Positions 18,701 to 26,860 of a stretch of 42,318 nucleotides of DNA are shown here, piece after piece (positions within the stretch are counted from its first letter, which is position 1; every line of letters begins with the position of its first letter). Origin of the DNA: Candidatus Sumerlaeota bacterium (GTDB taxonomy: Bacteria; Sumerlaeota; Sumerlaeia; MWCT01). Where the stretch lies: the NCBI GenBank assembly GCA_016931135.1, contig JAFGFK010000279.1, positions 1-42,318 on the forward strand, read 5' to 3'. The notes under the pieces are model-generated. The model was not told where the DNA came from, ran no database searches, and saw only the letters and a program-made list of their open reading frames with translations. The position numbers and the translations under genes are program-made.

Positions 18701-21700
18701 GACAACAGAAAAGTGGACGCTATCAGGGCTATTATAAACCTTGCCCAGAAAAAGAAGGACGTCGAAGTCTTCATCCAGTATTCCCAGCGCCTCGCCGATT
18801 ATTTTGAAAGCGTTCAAGCCTTCGCCGACGCGATTCCTCTCTATCAGGGGATCATTGATTGGGACAAGAACTATCTGGCTGCGTATCAGAAGTTGGGATT
18901 CTGCCTGGAGGCCGTCGGGAAGATCGAGGAAGCCGTCCATATCTATAAAGAGCTTGGGGAACAGTATCAGAAACAGGACGCCCTGAACGCAGCCGTTCAA
19001 TATTTTCAACTTGTGGAAAAACATCGTCCCAATGATTGGAACAATTTGAAGAATATGGCGGATCTCTATGTCAAACTCAAGAATACCGATCAAGCCACTG
19101 TTTATTATACGCAAACCATAGATATTCTCAGGTCTTTGGACAATCTGGATGAGGCGTTGAAACTAGCCCAAACTCTTGTTAAAATAAAACCCAACCACGT
19201 TCCCTCTTATCAGATATTCGCGGAAATCCTGGAAACGAAGGGCGAAGACCCCAAGGCGAGTGAGGCGTACGCGTATATAGCCTCCCTTCTGGATAAGGAG
19301 AAAAAGATTCAGGAAGCCATGAACGCGAGGGCTTCCGCCCTTCGCCTCTCTCCCGATCTGGTGGAAGAAAGGGAAAAATATGCAGCTAATCTCGTCCAAC
19401 TGGGACAAAACGATGAGGCGATCTTTCAATATCTCCAGATTACCGATGAATATGTCAAACGTCAGAATCATGACAATGCCATAGCCTCTGCGCGAACAGT
19501 TTTCAAACTCGATGACGCCAATCCGGACGCTCACCTCAAACTGAAAAATATCTTTATGACCATCGGCAATACCCGGGACGCCCTCCAGGAAATGGGATGG
19601 ATCGCCAGGGATTATATACAAAAAGGACTTCTCCAGGATTCCGAGACGATTCTATTGGAAGCAGTCCAACTGAATCCAAACGACCTTTCCTTCAGGGAAG
19701 ACCTTGCTTTGGTTTATCAGAAAACCGACCAGCCCGCAAAAGCTACGGAACAACTCCTCAAGATTACCCAGCAGTCCCTTGTCGATGGAGATTTGAACAA
19801 GGCTATTTCCAGCCTGGAGAAAGCCAAGTCTCTGGCAAAAGATAATATCGAAATCCGAAAGAACCTGGCGGAACTTTATTATCGGAATAATCTTCCGGAA
19901 AAAGCCCGGGAGGAACTCTTCAGCGTCGCAAATATTTATCTGGAACAAGGCTTGATCGAAGAAGCCAATAAAATCTGCGATATGATGATCCAGGAGTCTC
20001 CCAAGGATTGCTCCCTCAGGGAACTGATTGGAGACCTTTTCAAGGAACAGGAAATCCCGGAGCTTGCCGTCAAACAATACCTGGAAATCTCTTTCCTGAA
20101 AAAGACGGAATCCGCCTATGAAGATGTCATCAAATATGCCGACATGTCCCTGGAATTGAATCCTAAATGTCTTGAAGCGCACGAAAACCGTATCGAGGCG
20201 CTTCTTAAAATCGACAGACGCTCCGAGGCGTACGATGCACTCCTGACCGTTTCCGAATTTTATTCGGACCTGGGGCTGTTTGAAAAGGCGAGAGACGCCT
20301 ACAGGATGATGGCGGAACTGGCCCCGGACGATCCGGTTCCCATCCAGAAACTCGCCCTGGTCTATTCCCTGATGAATAAAAAGGACGATCAGATTAACGC
20401 GCTTCGGGAGTTGGGCGATATCTTCCTGAGACTCGATCGGACAGAGGACGCCGTGAAAACCTTCCGCTCCATTATCGATCTCAGACCCGATGACACGAGA
20501 GCCAGGGTTCAATATATCGATCTGTATTCCCGTATCGGACCGGAACAGGAATTGGTCGATGATTATATCAAGCTGATCGATATTTTCATAAAACACAAAG
20601 CGACCGCTGAAGCCACGCGTATCTTCGAGAAACTGATTCGCATCACGCCCGAAGACGCCGAAATCCGGGAGAAGTTCATCCGCTTCCTCGTTCAGAATAA
20701 TGATAGAGCCAAAGCCTTCGGGGAAATGTCGTCCCTTTCCTCCATGTATATGGAAAGCGGGGAACTCAAAAAGGCCTCGAGACTTCTGGGGGAGGCGGTG
20801 AAAATCGCCCCTGAGGATCCTTCCGTTCATCTGCAACTCGCGGAAACCTATGTCATGATGAATGCCAAAGGAATGGCGGTGCAGGAGTTCAAGAAATCCG
20901 CCACTCTGTTCGAAAAAATCGACAATCCCGCGAAGTCCCTTGAAATATGTGAAAGAATCATCATGATCGATCCTTATAACCTCGAAGTCAGACAGACCTA
21001 TATCGAACGACTGAAGAAAACAGACCGTATAGAGGATATCGTGGTTCACTCCCAAAAACTGGCTGACTTGTATATCGAAAGAGGACTTCTGGACCTTGCC
21101 GAGAACGTCTATCGGGACATCCTTAAAATCCAACCGGATAATATTGAAATCTGGAATTTTCTGATTCAAACCCATCTCCAGATCGGGCTCGAAGAAGACC
21201 TTGTCGATGATTATCTTTCCCTGGGAGACCTGTATCTCTCCAAGGGCGCGTTAAAGGAGGCTCTGGTTCAGTATAAAAAGGTGATCGAAGCCGATCCCTT
21301 GAATGTCGAGGTTCGACGGAAATATATTGATACCTATCTGCAGATCGGACTGGAACATGACCTGATAGACGATTATCTGGAATTGGCGGACGCCCTCATG
21401 AATCGCCAGCAGATCGAAGACGCCATCCGACTTTATTCCCATGTCATGTCTTTAGATCCCGATAATAAACAGGCGCGGATGAAATTATCCGAAACCAGGG
21501 GGCAAACCGACAAGCCCGATAAAAAGGGCAAAAGAAAAAAGGCTGACAAGGAAGAAAGGGAACAGATATCCCTGGCGACTGACCTTCCTAAAAAACCGGT
21601 CGAACGCCCATCCCTTCCGGAAGTTTCTTATCAGTCAGCCATTGATAATTATAAAAATATTCTCTCCATGAATCCGGCAAATGCCAATATCCGCTGTAAA

Positions 21701-21982
21701 CTCGCTGAAATTTATTCGAAAACCGGGAAGATGGATGAAGCGGTCGATGAATGGGATAAAGCCAGTGAAACATTCATCCTCAAGGGAGAACTGGATAAGG
21801 GAATATCTCTTTGTGAAAAAATACTCGAAATCAAACCCAAACACGCCGTTTCCAGGGATCGTCTCTCCAAGGCTATCCTGCAGCGCGATTCCTTCAAGGC
21901 GATTGAAAGCGCCATCTCTTCCTACGCCGATTCTCAGGACAAAGCCCCCGGCGAAAATACAAGCACCGAAGGCGACGCTTGA
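12710..21982 (+). CDS. giant TPR-like repeat protein with N-terminal DNA-primase-type CHC2 zinc finger
   Basis: The 3090-residue cytosolic protein (no signal peptide or membrane segment) opens with a CHC2-like zinc finger. Probable ligands are Cys44, His47, Cys66 and Cys71, in KCFCPLHKEK and FRCSLKGCPGFEGGTLVHFY, matching the CPxH...FxC..C..GG...F pattern of DnaG, with Cx4C in place of Cx2C. No TOPRIM, polymerase or helicase follows. From ~residue 117 onward there are about 54 repeats of a 54-residue, three-helix unit: R..LA.LY...G, then A...Y..LA..Y, then A...Y..IL.L.P.N. Basic linkers interrupt near unit 14 (SEKSSKRSKG) and before the last two units (KPDKKGKRKKADKEE). The start is fixed by an in-frame stop just upstream, and the ribosome-binding site is weak. 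It is probably a large scaffold. Whether the finger binds nucleic acid or only protein is unknown. Confidence 0.85.
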   Translation: MGKLSQSGIIEQINDKIDAKVLFDKINYAPDKVQIIGTTLKCFCPLHKEKAFRSLIVDLKKNSFRCSLKGCPGFEGGTLVHFYSLHTGQPEIKSAFSLAKLLNLEIDPDMIQGLSQSFKEEAQQAFLERDIEKAQNFASQALDVDPGNLGARFLMAQALEELGNNVGAIKEFQATADGYSDLGEFNRAIEIYEMYILKREPRNEEILQKVAILYENLGDKDRAIEFYLIIASENDKKSQNDKNIPLFHKILEMNPSRNEVRLQLAQLYESIENLPMAVDQYLDVASWRRNQGDLPSALSILEHIKQTVPENFNCREQIAEIYYEQGNYEKVEQEYLQLGEIAIEQDELHTAERFYKILLEKFPQSLEGRQGLINLFEKMENRTAFSRESIGLADILESMGDLERATTVLARAKRQSPSDVYIREKLIQLLIKANLRDETVEEYFELADLYNEVGEDQTVASCLDKIKSLHPKNLKTLIRAASQFYKYDDKQKGLAEFLQLADDLQDDESFDSSISVCEEALKWEPDNISILERLLSAQTQVGLKDQALETYQKLYQIYRNADNIGKAEEALRDALTLDEKNVRIHSQLTDIYLYQNNTANALSTLTSLSQIYYENEDIDGGIETARKILELNPDSVAIRERLAYLYRENKIFDQSIEEYNLAAEYYISQNQHTAAINDLKAVLEIDENNYESVLKISNLLLEYESFEEALPYLMKGLELLKSGWGSPEDVVKEYHRILALKENQLQLREEFIAYLKSIDYKDEAFKEIRSLVDLYKEQKNFPKSAGLLEELIPLKPEDNSLKSELADMYMSMDIHQEALNYYAQAAAGYREQGEESKTIEIYRKILQIDPQEESIREELAQILASQASQSEKSSKRSKGANLKTEAIEHFLFLINKRRQEEREHENTRFYMKILDLDPEMKDIREKLAAAYEMAQDPESALEQLMILAESYKKEGDFNTAIERCKRAKTILPGNEMPRGLLLNLYEASGDTASLKNEHIALGEIWLNRLMPDKAEKHFLEAQKLDPTDIGVGEKLAEIHEAREDYEAACSQYRKVSSLYEEKGELTSAIAALRKIKLLDPYNFESREKIADLLAKVREIPESLEEYYELAVLSFEIQKPDKARLFIEKISEIAPDHFEFRLKVIQLLHNYNKADEAIEELLNLCAILLQGGRLDNLLKAVDFGLKLDETLLNLREFRIKALLGSNNIKDALDEYHIAARFAFHQEKYENAETYLNAILERKPKDLEALQQSVECALKLDKIESAVDFLMKLIPLFEKNEDFEKAIDASKRILELTPDNVEVMKQLAKFYLNASRESEAVRAFGAIADFYVSHGNYTEACTYLSRILEYDTDSIPTIRKLAFLIYENENLFKARPHFRKFLELCKSQLPPEETIKEYHNVLKVDPANPQLILEFARFLQSIEELEKAREQYLKASSLLTEDARTRGKAIQILNELMEVFPNDTDILSQLADLCVKENKPEQAFIHFNRIAGIFLERKDLKESINFYLKALRIKPDDADLILKIGELYEEMGDATKAVQQYLNLSDLNVKLNKTSQNIEIYQRILSLDESMKPVRHKLARLYEKEKRIDKATIHYLYLGRQYEEEKERNQALAVYQHIKSINPEEEENRKFMVEIYLATKRKEQAKLELEELADLYMKNQQLAEAQVHLLKVKDIAPQDIGVAEKLALLFDQQGEKELSANEYARASALYLKSDDFEKAVHVLLKAKELIPENTEYREELLKCYEKSRKNSEFLSEGMALAGLYFSFQKNKEATRICKIISAFQPSNVELRLQVANLYEANGLREQALEEYLNLCRFLLESKNFAKAGEACETGLALSPDHVPLLEAEIDVFLGLENLPKAVELFLKLAGIHHASENPTAEEQSYRKALEILPEHIPAHDGLINLLTVAGRIQEAVDQLLVLSGIHEKQNNIEAAIQKRQEILILQPENINVRDGLATLYKSQGNNNAAIQEYFTLAQMCEDDENFKGARNYYEAILQIDNRKVDAIRAIINLAQKKKDVEVFIQYSQRLADYFESVQAFADAIPLYQGIIDWDKNYLAAYQKLGFCLEAVGKIEEAVHIYKELGEQYQKQDALNAAVQYFQLVEKHRPNDWNNLKNMADLYVKLKNTDQATVYYTQTIDILRSLDNLDEALKLAQTLVKIKPNHVPSYQIFAEILETKGEDPKASEAYAYIASLLDKEKKIQEAMNARASALRLSPDLVEEREKYAANLVQLGQNDEAIFQYLQITDEYVKRQNHDNAIASARTVFKLDDANPDAHLKLKNIFMTIGNTRDALQEMGWIARDYIQKGLLQDSETILLEAVQLNPNDLSFREDLALVYQKTDQPAKATEQLLKITQQSLVDGDLNKAISSLEKAKSLAKDNIEIRKNLAELYYRNNLPEKAREELFSVANIYLEQGLIEEANKICDMMIQESPKDCSLRELIGDLFKEQEIPELAVKQYLEISFLKKTESAYEDVIKYADMSLELNPKCLEAHENRIEALLKIDRRSEAYDALLTVSEFYSDLGLFEKARDAYRMMAELAPDDPVPIQKLALVYSLMNKKDDQINALRELGDIFLRLDRTEDAVKTFRSIIDLRPDDTRARVQYIDLYSRIGPEQELVDDYIKLIDIFIKHKATAEATRIFEKLIRITPEDAEIREKFIRFLVQNNDRAKAFGEMSSLSSMYMESGELKKASRLLGEAVKIAPEDPSVHLQLAETYVMMNAKGMAVQEFKKSATLFEKIDNPAKSLEICERIIMIDPYNLEVRQTYIERLKKTDRIEDIVVHSQKLADLYIERGLLDLAENVYRDILKIQPDNIEIWNFLIQTHLQIGLEEDLVDDYLSLGDLYLSKGALKEALVQYKKVIEADPLNVEVRRKYIDTYLQIGLEHDLIDDYLELADALMNRQQIEDAIRLYSHVMSLDPDNKQARMKLSETRGQTDKPDKKGKRKKADKEEREQISLATDLPKKPVERPSLPEVSYQSAIDNYKNILSMNPANANIRCKLAEIYSKTGKMDEAVDEWDKASETFILKGELDKGISLCEKILEIKPKHAVSRDRLSKAILQRDSFKAIESAISSYADSQDKAPGENTSTEGDA

Positions 21983-22043
21983 TTTCGGATCGGTTCCCTT
22001 CTCCGCCTCCAGTCATTTCTATAACGCTGATCATGGCGTCCCG

Positions 22044-23027
22044 CTACAGGCGTTGACTCTTTTGATTTTGAGTCATTTGCAGGGCAAGACCCACGGAACC
22101 GATGACTCCGGCGTCATTGCCAAGTTCCGCGGGTATTATCTTCAGATTCTCGAAGTGTTCGGGGAATACGCGGCGTTTGACCTCGCGTCTTACCGGTTCA
22201 ATAATCACCGCTCCCGCATTCATCATTCCTCCCCCGATGACGACGACATCGGGATTCAACGCCATGACTGCCGTTGACACCCCCACGCCAAGATAATATC
22301 CCAGCTGCTCGAGCATCTCTTTTGCGAAAACATCTCCCTGTTGATATGCCTCATAAATGAGTTTCGCCGTCAGTTTCTTCCCTTCCCGAGACCATTTTTG
22401 AAGCAGGGGGGCTCGCCCTTGCTTGATATTCAATTCAACGATCCGCACAAGGGATGTGGCAGACGCATACGCCTCGAGACAACCCTGGTTTCCGCATCCG
22501 CAAAGCCTGCCGTCGGGTACAATGGTGACATGTCCCAGTTCTCCCGCACAATCGCTTGCGCCGCGGATCAATTCCCCGTTGATGATGATTCCACCGCCGA
22601 CTCCCGTTCCCAGCGTATAGGCAAGCATGATGGAGGAGTTTTGCCCCGCTCCTTTCCAGTATTCTCCATAAGCGGCGGCATTGGCGTCATTCTCCAAGTT
22701 GGCGGGTATTCCAAAGACTTTTTCTATGCGATCCCGCAGCGGGACGTTGATCCATCCCGGTAGATTGACCGCGTTACAAACGATACCCTTCCTGGTATCG
22801 AGAGGACCGGGAGAACCTATTCCTATCGCGCATATTTCGTCTTCTGTCGTCTTGTTTTGTTTCATGACAAGCCGGATCGCCCGGAGGATGTTTTCAATGA
22901 CGCCTTCCGGACCCCGATCCCTTTCCGAGTCGATCTCTACTTTTCCAACGATTTCTCCGTGGATCCTAACGAGGGCTGTTTTGATAAATGTGCCTCCCAG
23001 ATCAACGCCTATGGCATATGATTTCAT
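22044..23027 (-). CDS. ROK-family sugar kinase (glucokinase-like)
   Basis: The start at 23027 gives 327 residues beginning MKSYAIGVDLGGTFIKTALV, the usual ROK opening. The 20-residue upstream extension in the ORF track is charged and lies over the AAGGAGG ribosome-binding site. Motifs include the phosphate loop DLGGT, the sugar-binding LENDANAAAYGEYWKGAG, the catalytic-region GELGHVTI and the ROK zinc signature CGCGNQGCLEAYAS. There is no N-terminal helix-turn-helix, so this is a kinase and not a repressor. It likely phosphorylates glucose or an amino sugar such as GlcNAc in the cytosol with ATP. It is convergent with the giant TPR gene and diverges from the receiver gene. NamZ and ABC permeases elsewhere in the window make amino-sugar salvage possible, but that is inference. 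Confidence 0.9.
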   Translation of the reverse strand: MKSYAIGVDLGGTFIKTALVRIHGEIVGKVEIDSERDRGPEGVIENILRAIRLVMKQNKTTEDEICAIGIGSPGPLDTRKGIVCNAVNLPGWINVPLRDRIEKVFGIPANLENDANAAAYGEYWKGAGQNSSIMLAYTLGTGVGGGIIINGELIRGASDCAGELGHVTIVPDGRLCGCGNQGCLEAYASATSLVRIVELNIKQGRAPLLQKWSREGKKLTAKLIYEAYQQGDVFAKEMLEQLGYYLGVGVSTAVMALNPDVVVIGGGMMNAGAVIIEPVRREVKRRVFPEHFENLKIIPAELGNDAGVIGSVGLALQMTQNQKSQRL

Positions 23028-23108
23028 ACCTGTGGGAAACCTCCTTGTTCCCTCCCGGGAAAATTTTTTCTCGCTTCCTGGTTTCATAGCGTTAAAATCA
23101 ATTCATGT

Positions 23109-23137
23109 CTTTTAGGTTTTTCCTTCATAAACGTCAA
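23109..23137 (-). promoter_or_regulatory. putative promoter for the ROK kinase gene
   Basis: On the minus strand TTGACG (23132-23137), a 17-nt spacer and TAAAAG (23109-23114) lie about 80 nt before the ATG at 23027. Confidence 0.45.
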
Positions 23138-23216
23138 GTGAATGAATAAATAAATAATTGACTTTTGTTCGATCCCGGTATTCCGTTATGTTATCTATGT
23201 ATAGGAGATAGGGAAT

Positions 23217-23609
23217 ATGACGTCAAAACTGATTTACATCGTCGATGATGAAAAGGAAGTCAGCGAGCTCTTGCGCCTCGCTCTGGAAACAAGGAATTAT
23301 AACGTAAAGACCGGTAGCGACGGTGAACAAGCCATGACGATGGTGAAACAGAAAAAACCGGACCTTCTTATCCTTGATTTCAAGATGCCCAAGATGAATG
23401 GCTATGAAGTCGTCAACGCCCTGAAATCTGACAAGGAATATTCCGACATTCCTATCATGGTGCTGACCATTATTACCCAGGGATCGAACAGAACGGACGA
23501 AGATTGGAAGAAGAGCCTTGGCGTCGATGACTTTATCACGAAGCCCTTCGATCCCCTCGTTGTCGTTGAAAGAGTGAAACATATCCTGGAGAAGAACAAA
23601 ACGGGATAA
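23217..23609 (+). CDS. stand-alone response-regulator receiver protein
   Basis: At 130 residues this is a single CheY-like receiver with no output domain. The acidic pair is Asp10-Asp11 (YIVDDEKEV), the phosphoacceptor is Asp54 (LLILDFKMPKMNG), and the conserved lysine lies in DFITKPFDPL. Single receivers act by protein contact, for example on motors, kinases or phosphorelays. The ATG has a close GGAGATAGGG. No histidine kinase is encoded in the window. The next gene, 37 nt downstream on the same strand, is the O-antigen-ligase-like protein, so co-transcription is possible. Its sequence is similar in style to the first half of the two-receiver protein at 35247. Confidence 0.9.
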   Translation: MTSKLIYIVDDEKEVSELLRLALETRNYNVKTGSDGEQAMTMVKQKKPDLLILDFKMPKMNGYEVVNALKSDKEYSDIPIMVLTIITQGSNRTDEDWKKSLGVDDFITKPFDPLVVVERVKHILEKNKTG

Positions 23610-23646
23610 AACGGGTCGGATGATCGGGTTTTCTATCCGATAGCGC

Positions 23647-26034
23647 ATGGAAGAACATCTCGTTTTTCGCAAACCAATCTCAATGATCCAAAACCAACAC
23701 ATCCACAGCAGCCCTTTTTTTCGGGCGCTTCTGGGAATTGCCGTTTTTTTCCTCTTTGTTCTTTTTTGTATCCTGCTCGATATATCCAATTTCTTCCTGA
23801 ATTACATCCTTTTTTTATTATTGGCGGCTAGTATTTTTAAACCTTTTTATCCTCTTTATCTTCTTTTTCTTCTGTTGCCGTTTTTTGGCAACAATCCCGG
23901 GGGGAAACATTTCCTTTTCTTTGTCGATCAGATTCTTTTGATTGCGCTCCTGCGTTGGCTGATCCCTCTCCTTTTTGCAAAAAAGATCGTCCTCCGCGGT
24001 GCGCGCTTTGGCGTATGGATATGGCTTTTCTTCATTGCCACGATTCTTTGCCTTTTCCCCCTGCGCCTCGAAATCCTCAATGAGATGCGCGCTATCGGGA
24101 ATATCAAATGGCTTTTATATAACGTCTTCAACGCTTATGCCGTGAATTATTTCTGGTCCTTGAGGGTTCCTCTTAATTTGTTCTTATCCATCATGTTTTT
24201 CTATCATGTCATCAATAATGTCTCCGAAAAAAAACAACTGTCGAATCTGGCGCTGTGCGCCCTTTCGGGAATGTTCCTTTCCCTTGCGATCGGAATTCTC
24301 GATTTTCATAATATCATCGACCTGACCTTCTTTCGTTCCTTGAATCCCGATATCCAGCGCTTTGGCTATAAACGTTTGATGAGCCTGTTCTGGCATTCCG
24401 GATGGTTCGCCGAATACCTGTCCCTGTTATCTCCTTTTTACCTGGCGTTTCTCTGTTATCGTAAATTCAAACTGAAATTACGTCATATACTCCTGTTCAC
24501 GATGATTCTCTATGGCGTCGTTTTTACCTATCAACGCGCGGGGTGGATCTCCTTTATGAGCAGCGCCGTTGTTCTGCTGTTTTTATGCGGGAAAACTTAT
24601 CACTATTCATACAGGCGTCTATTGAGGATTTTCGTCGGACTTTTTGTTCTTTCTCTTGGCTTCGCGATGCTGTTTCTTGTTTTTTTCGATACAGACATGA
24701 AAATGTCTCTTGTTCACCGCCTGCAAAATATCTTTCAGTACAAAGATCGTACCCATATATGGAACCAGGCTTTGATTCTTTATTCGAAAAAGCCTTTTCT
24801 TGGCGTTGGATCGGGGAACTATTATCTTTATCATCGCTCTGCGTTTCCCCCGGATCATCCTTTTTTCGATTATGACAAGGTGACCGCGCATAACACTTAT
24901 ATCCATCTGCTTGTCGAAAGGGGACCTTTTGCCCTCTTGTTTTTTATAGTTCTTCTCGGTTCGGCGTTTCACTCATTGATCAAGTCGTTTGGCAGGGGAG
25001 AAAACAATCCCGATCGCCGCATGATCGTTGTCGCCTTGTTGTCTTCCCTGACAGCCTTCACGGTTTACGGCATCGCCCAGTATATGTTTTATATTCGTAT
25101 CATCGAACTCATATTCTGGTTCATCCTCGCTTTATCCGAGATCGTCTCACGCGCGGAACAGGATCAATATCAGGAAAACAAGAGAAATCCTTATAGATGG
25201 CATTTAGTCGTTTTTGTCGCAATTCTATCGGTTTTCCTTTGTTTTCAACCCACATCACGGGATATGTTTTATTGGAACAAGTGTGAGCATATCGATTCCA
25301 GTTTCATTGGATCCTGGTTCGATCCCTGGGATGAAGTGACTTTGCCTTGTGAAGGAGATGTGGTGGAAACGCGCTTCTTTCTTTTCCATCCCGACGTCAA
25401 AACGAATCCCGTTCATGTGAGTCTTACGGTAAACGAGCGGGCGCTAGCCACTTTTCTTACGCGGGATTTTTACGCGCACGCCATTGCAGCTTACGTTCCT
25501 TCCAGTTTTAAAAGGCCTCTTCGCATAGGTCTTCGTACCGATCGTCTCGTCCGCATGAACGAACTTTTTCCTGAATTCAAACATGACAGGAAGCAATTCC
25601 AGTGCGTGGGCGAGAGAAATATCCATTGCAGGAATCTCGGTTTGGAAGGGGTGGGTTTTTATCCATGGGAAGAGACGGATGGGCGCCGTTTCCGATGGAC
25701 TTACGCAAAACGGGCGTTGTGCGAGGTGAAGGTGACTTCACCCATTCTTCATCTTCAACTCGCGGCTTCCAATCCGGACCTCTCCCAAAAACCTCTATCC
25801 GTATCCATCGGTTTTTATAATGACAAGAACCGGACTATTTCTTCACAGGTTTTTCTCCTCGAGAAACAGAAAGGAGACAATTCTTCTCTGAACGCCGTTT
25901 TCGATCTTAAAGATTATATCGGGAAAACAGTCCGGATGGAAATAACGACTGATCGTCTCTTTTGTCCCCTCGATGACGACATCGAGGACCCAAGAACTCT
26001 GGGGATTTATGTCAGCGAACCTTTTTGGGAATGA
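23647..26034 (+). CDS. O-antigen ligase/polymerase-like (WaaL/Wzy_C) membrane protein with large C-terminal domain
   Basis: The 795-residue protein has about ten to twelve membrane segments in residues ~20-520. It carries the Wzy_C/WaaL signature in its large periplasmic loop: RTHIWNQALILYSKKPFLGV, GSGNYYLY and AHNTYIHLLVERG. Enzymes of this type join lipid-linked glycan chains or ligate them to lipid A core or protein. Residues ~530-795 form a beta-rich soluble domain containing GVGFYPWEETDGRRFRWTYA, a pattern I recognise from long O-antigen-ligase-like proteins; its function is unknown. The ATG at 23647 lacks a clear ribosome-binding site, and Met13 (23683) is an alternative. The last 28 nt overlap the 3' end of thiD on the other strand. 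It probably serves the glycan made by the 2-9 kb genes. Confidence 0.82.
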   Translation: MEEHLVFRKPISMIQNQHIHSSPFFRALLGIAVFFLFVLFCILLDISNFFLNYILFLLLAASIFKPFYPLYLLFLLLPFFGNNPGGKHFLFFVDQILLIALLRWLIPLLFAKKIVLRGARFGVWIWLFFIATILCLFPLRLEILNEMRAIGNIKWLLYNVFNAYAVNYFWSLRVPLNLFLSIMFFYHVINNVSEKKQLSNLALCALSGMFLSLAIGILDFHNIIDLTFFRSLNPDIQRFGYKRLMSLFWHSGWFAEYLSLLSPFYLAFLCYRKFKLKLRHILLFTMILYGVVFTYQRAGWISFMSSAVVLLFLCGKTYHYSYRRLLRIFVGLFVLSLGFAMLFLVFFDTDMKMSLVHRLQNIFQYKDRTHIWNQALILYSKKPFLGVGSGNYYLYHRSAFPPDHPFFDYDKVTAHNTYIHLLVERGPFALLFFIVLLGSAFHSLIKSFGRGENNPDRRMIVVALLSSLTAFTVYGIAQYMFYIRIIELIFWFILALSEIVSRAEQDQYQENKRNPYRWHLVVFVAILSVFLCFQPTSRDMFYWNKCEHIDSSFIGSWFDPWDEVTLPCEGDVVETRFFLFHPDVKTNPVHVSLTVNERALATFLTRDFYAHAIAAYVPSSFKRPLRIGLRTDRLVRMNELFPEFKHDRKQFQCVGERNIHCRNLGLEGVGFYPWEETDGRRFRWTYAKRALCEVKVTSPILHLQLAASNPDLSQKPLSVSIGFYNDKNRTISSQVFLLEKQKGDNSSLNAVFDLKDYIGKTVRMEITTDRLFCPLDDDIEDPRTLGIYVSEPFWE

Positions 26035-26819
26035 CGCTTCATCCAAAGGTGATTCACCGGGGATATCCCATGTCCGATCGAGTGAGCGTGACGGATGGCT
26101 TCCGTAACATATTCTTTTGCCAGCCCTACGGCTTCCCGCAGGGGTTTCCCCATTCCAATATAAGCCGCAAGCGCTGCGGACAGTGTGCATCCGGTTCCAT
26201 GCGTGTGTGAAATGTCTAGACGCGGAGACGTATATTCCATGAATTCATCTCCATCGAAGAACAGATCGATAGAGGCGTCGCCCTTCCTATGTCCTCCTTT
26301 TATAAGGACGGCGCGGGCGCCCATCCTCATGATGACTTCCGCTGATTCCTTCATTTCTTTCAGATTCGTTATTTCCCTTCCCGTGATAACGGAGGCTTCA
26401 TCGAGATTCGGGGTGACGATCATTGCCAGAGGCAGGATATCCCGCGAAAGGGCGCTTTCCGCTTCTTTCTTCAATAGGCGGGCGCCGCTTTTGGATACCA
26501 TGACAGGATCCACGACAATGTTCGCCATGTTGAATTCCCGCAATGTTCCGGCGACAATCCGGATAATGGAGGCGTTGAGCAGCATGCCGGTTTTTACGGC
26601 GTCAATCCCGATATCGGAAAAAACCGATCGCATCTGACATTCCACAAACCTTGACGGCACAGCGTGAATGTCCTGAACGCCCAGGGTATTTTGCGCCGTC
26701 AGGGCGGTTATGGCTGACATGCCGAATACCCCGAGATTCTGGAATGTTTTGAGGTCTGCCTGGATACCCGCCCCTCCTCCGGAATCCGATCCGGCAATTG
26801 TCATCACTCGTATTGTCAT
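26007..26819 (-). CDS. thiD: hydroxymethylpyrimidine/phosphomethylpyrimidine kinase
   Basis: The start is set at the ATG at 26819, which has GGAG 9 nt upstream; the ORF-track start is a GTG inside that ribosome-binding site. The 270-residue protein is a PfkB/ribokinase-fold kinase with the ThiD hallmarks [20 protein letters not shown] at the N-terminus, [27 protein letters not shown], and the anion-hole/catalytic [15 protein letters not shown]. It phosphorylates HMP and HMP-P in thiamine diphosphate synthesis in the cytosol. It is not in a thiamine operon here. Its 3' end overlaps the O-antigen-ligase-like gene by 28 nt in a tail-to-tail arrangement. Confidence 0.95.
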   Translation of the reverse strand: MTIRVMTIAGSDSGGGAGIQADLKTFQNLGVFGMSAITALTAQNTLGVQDIHAVPSRFVECQMRSVFSDIGIDAVKTGMLLNASIIRIVAGTLREFNMANIVVDPVMVSKSGARLLKKEAESALSRDILPLAMIVTPNLDEASVITGREITNLKEMKESAEVIMRMGARAVLIKGGHRKGDASIDLFFDGDEFMEYTSPRLDISHTHGTGCTLSAALAAYIGMGKPLREAVGLAKEYVTEAIRHAHSIGHGISPVNHLWMKRHSQKGSLT

Positions 26820-26860
26820 AGTCTTTTTCTCCACTTGTCAGGAAATCGGAAAATGCCGAG

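Noticed and set aside
19652-21175. Long minus-strand ORF (507 aa), and similar ones at 17873-19114 and 15857-16933, inside the giant TPR gene
   Set aside because: They are phase shadows of the repetitive TPR coding sequence; Ile/Phe/Asp-rich text with no recognisable fold.
23158-23192. Promoter for the receiver gene using TTGACT at 23158
   Set aside because: No acceptable -10 box is found at 16-18 nt; TATGTT lies too far away.
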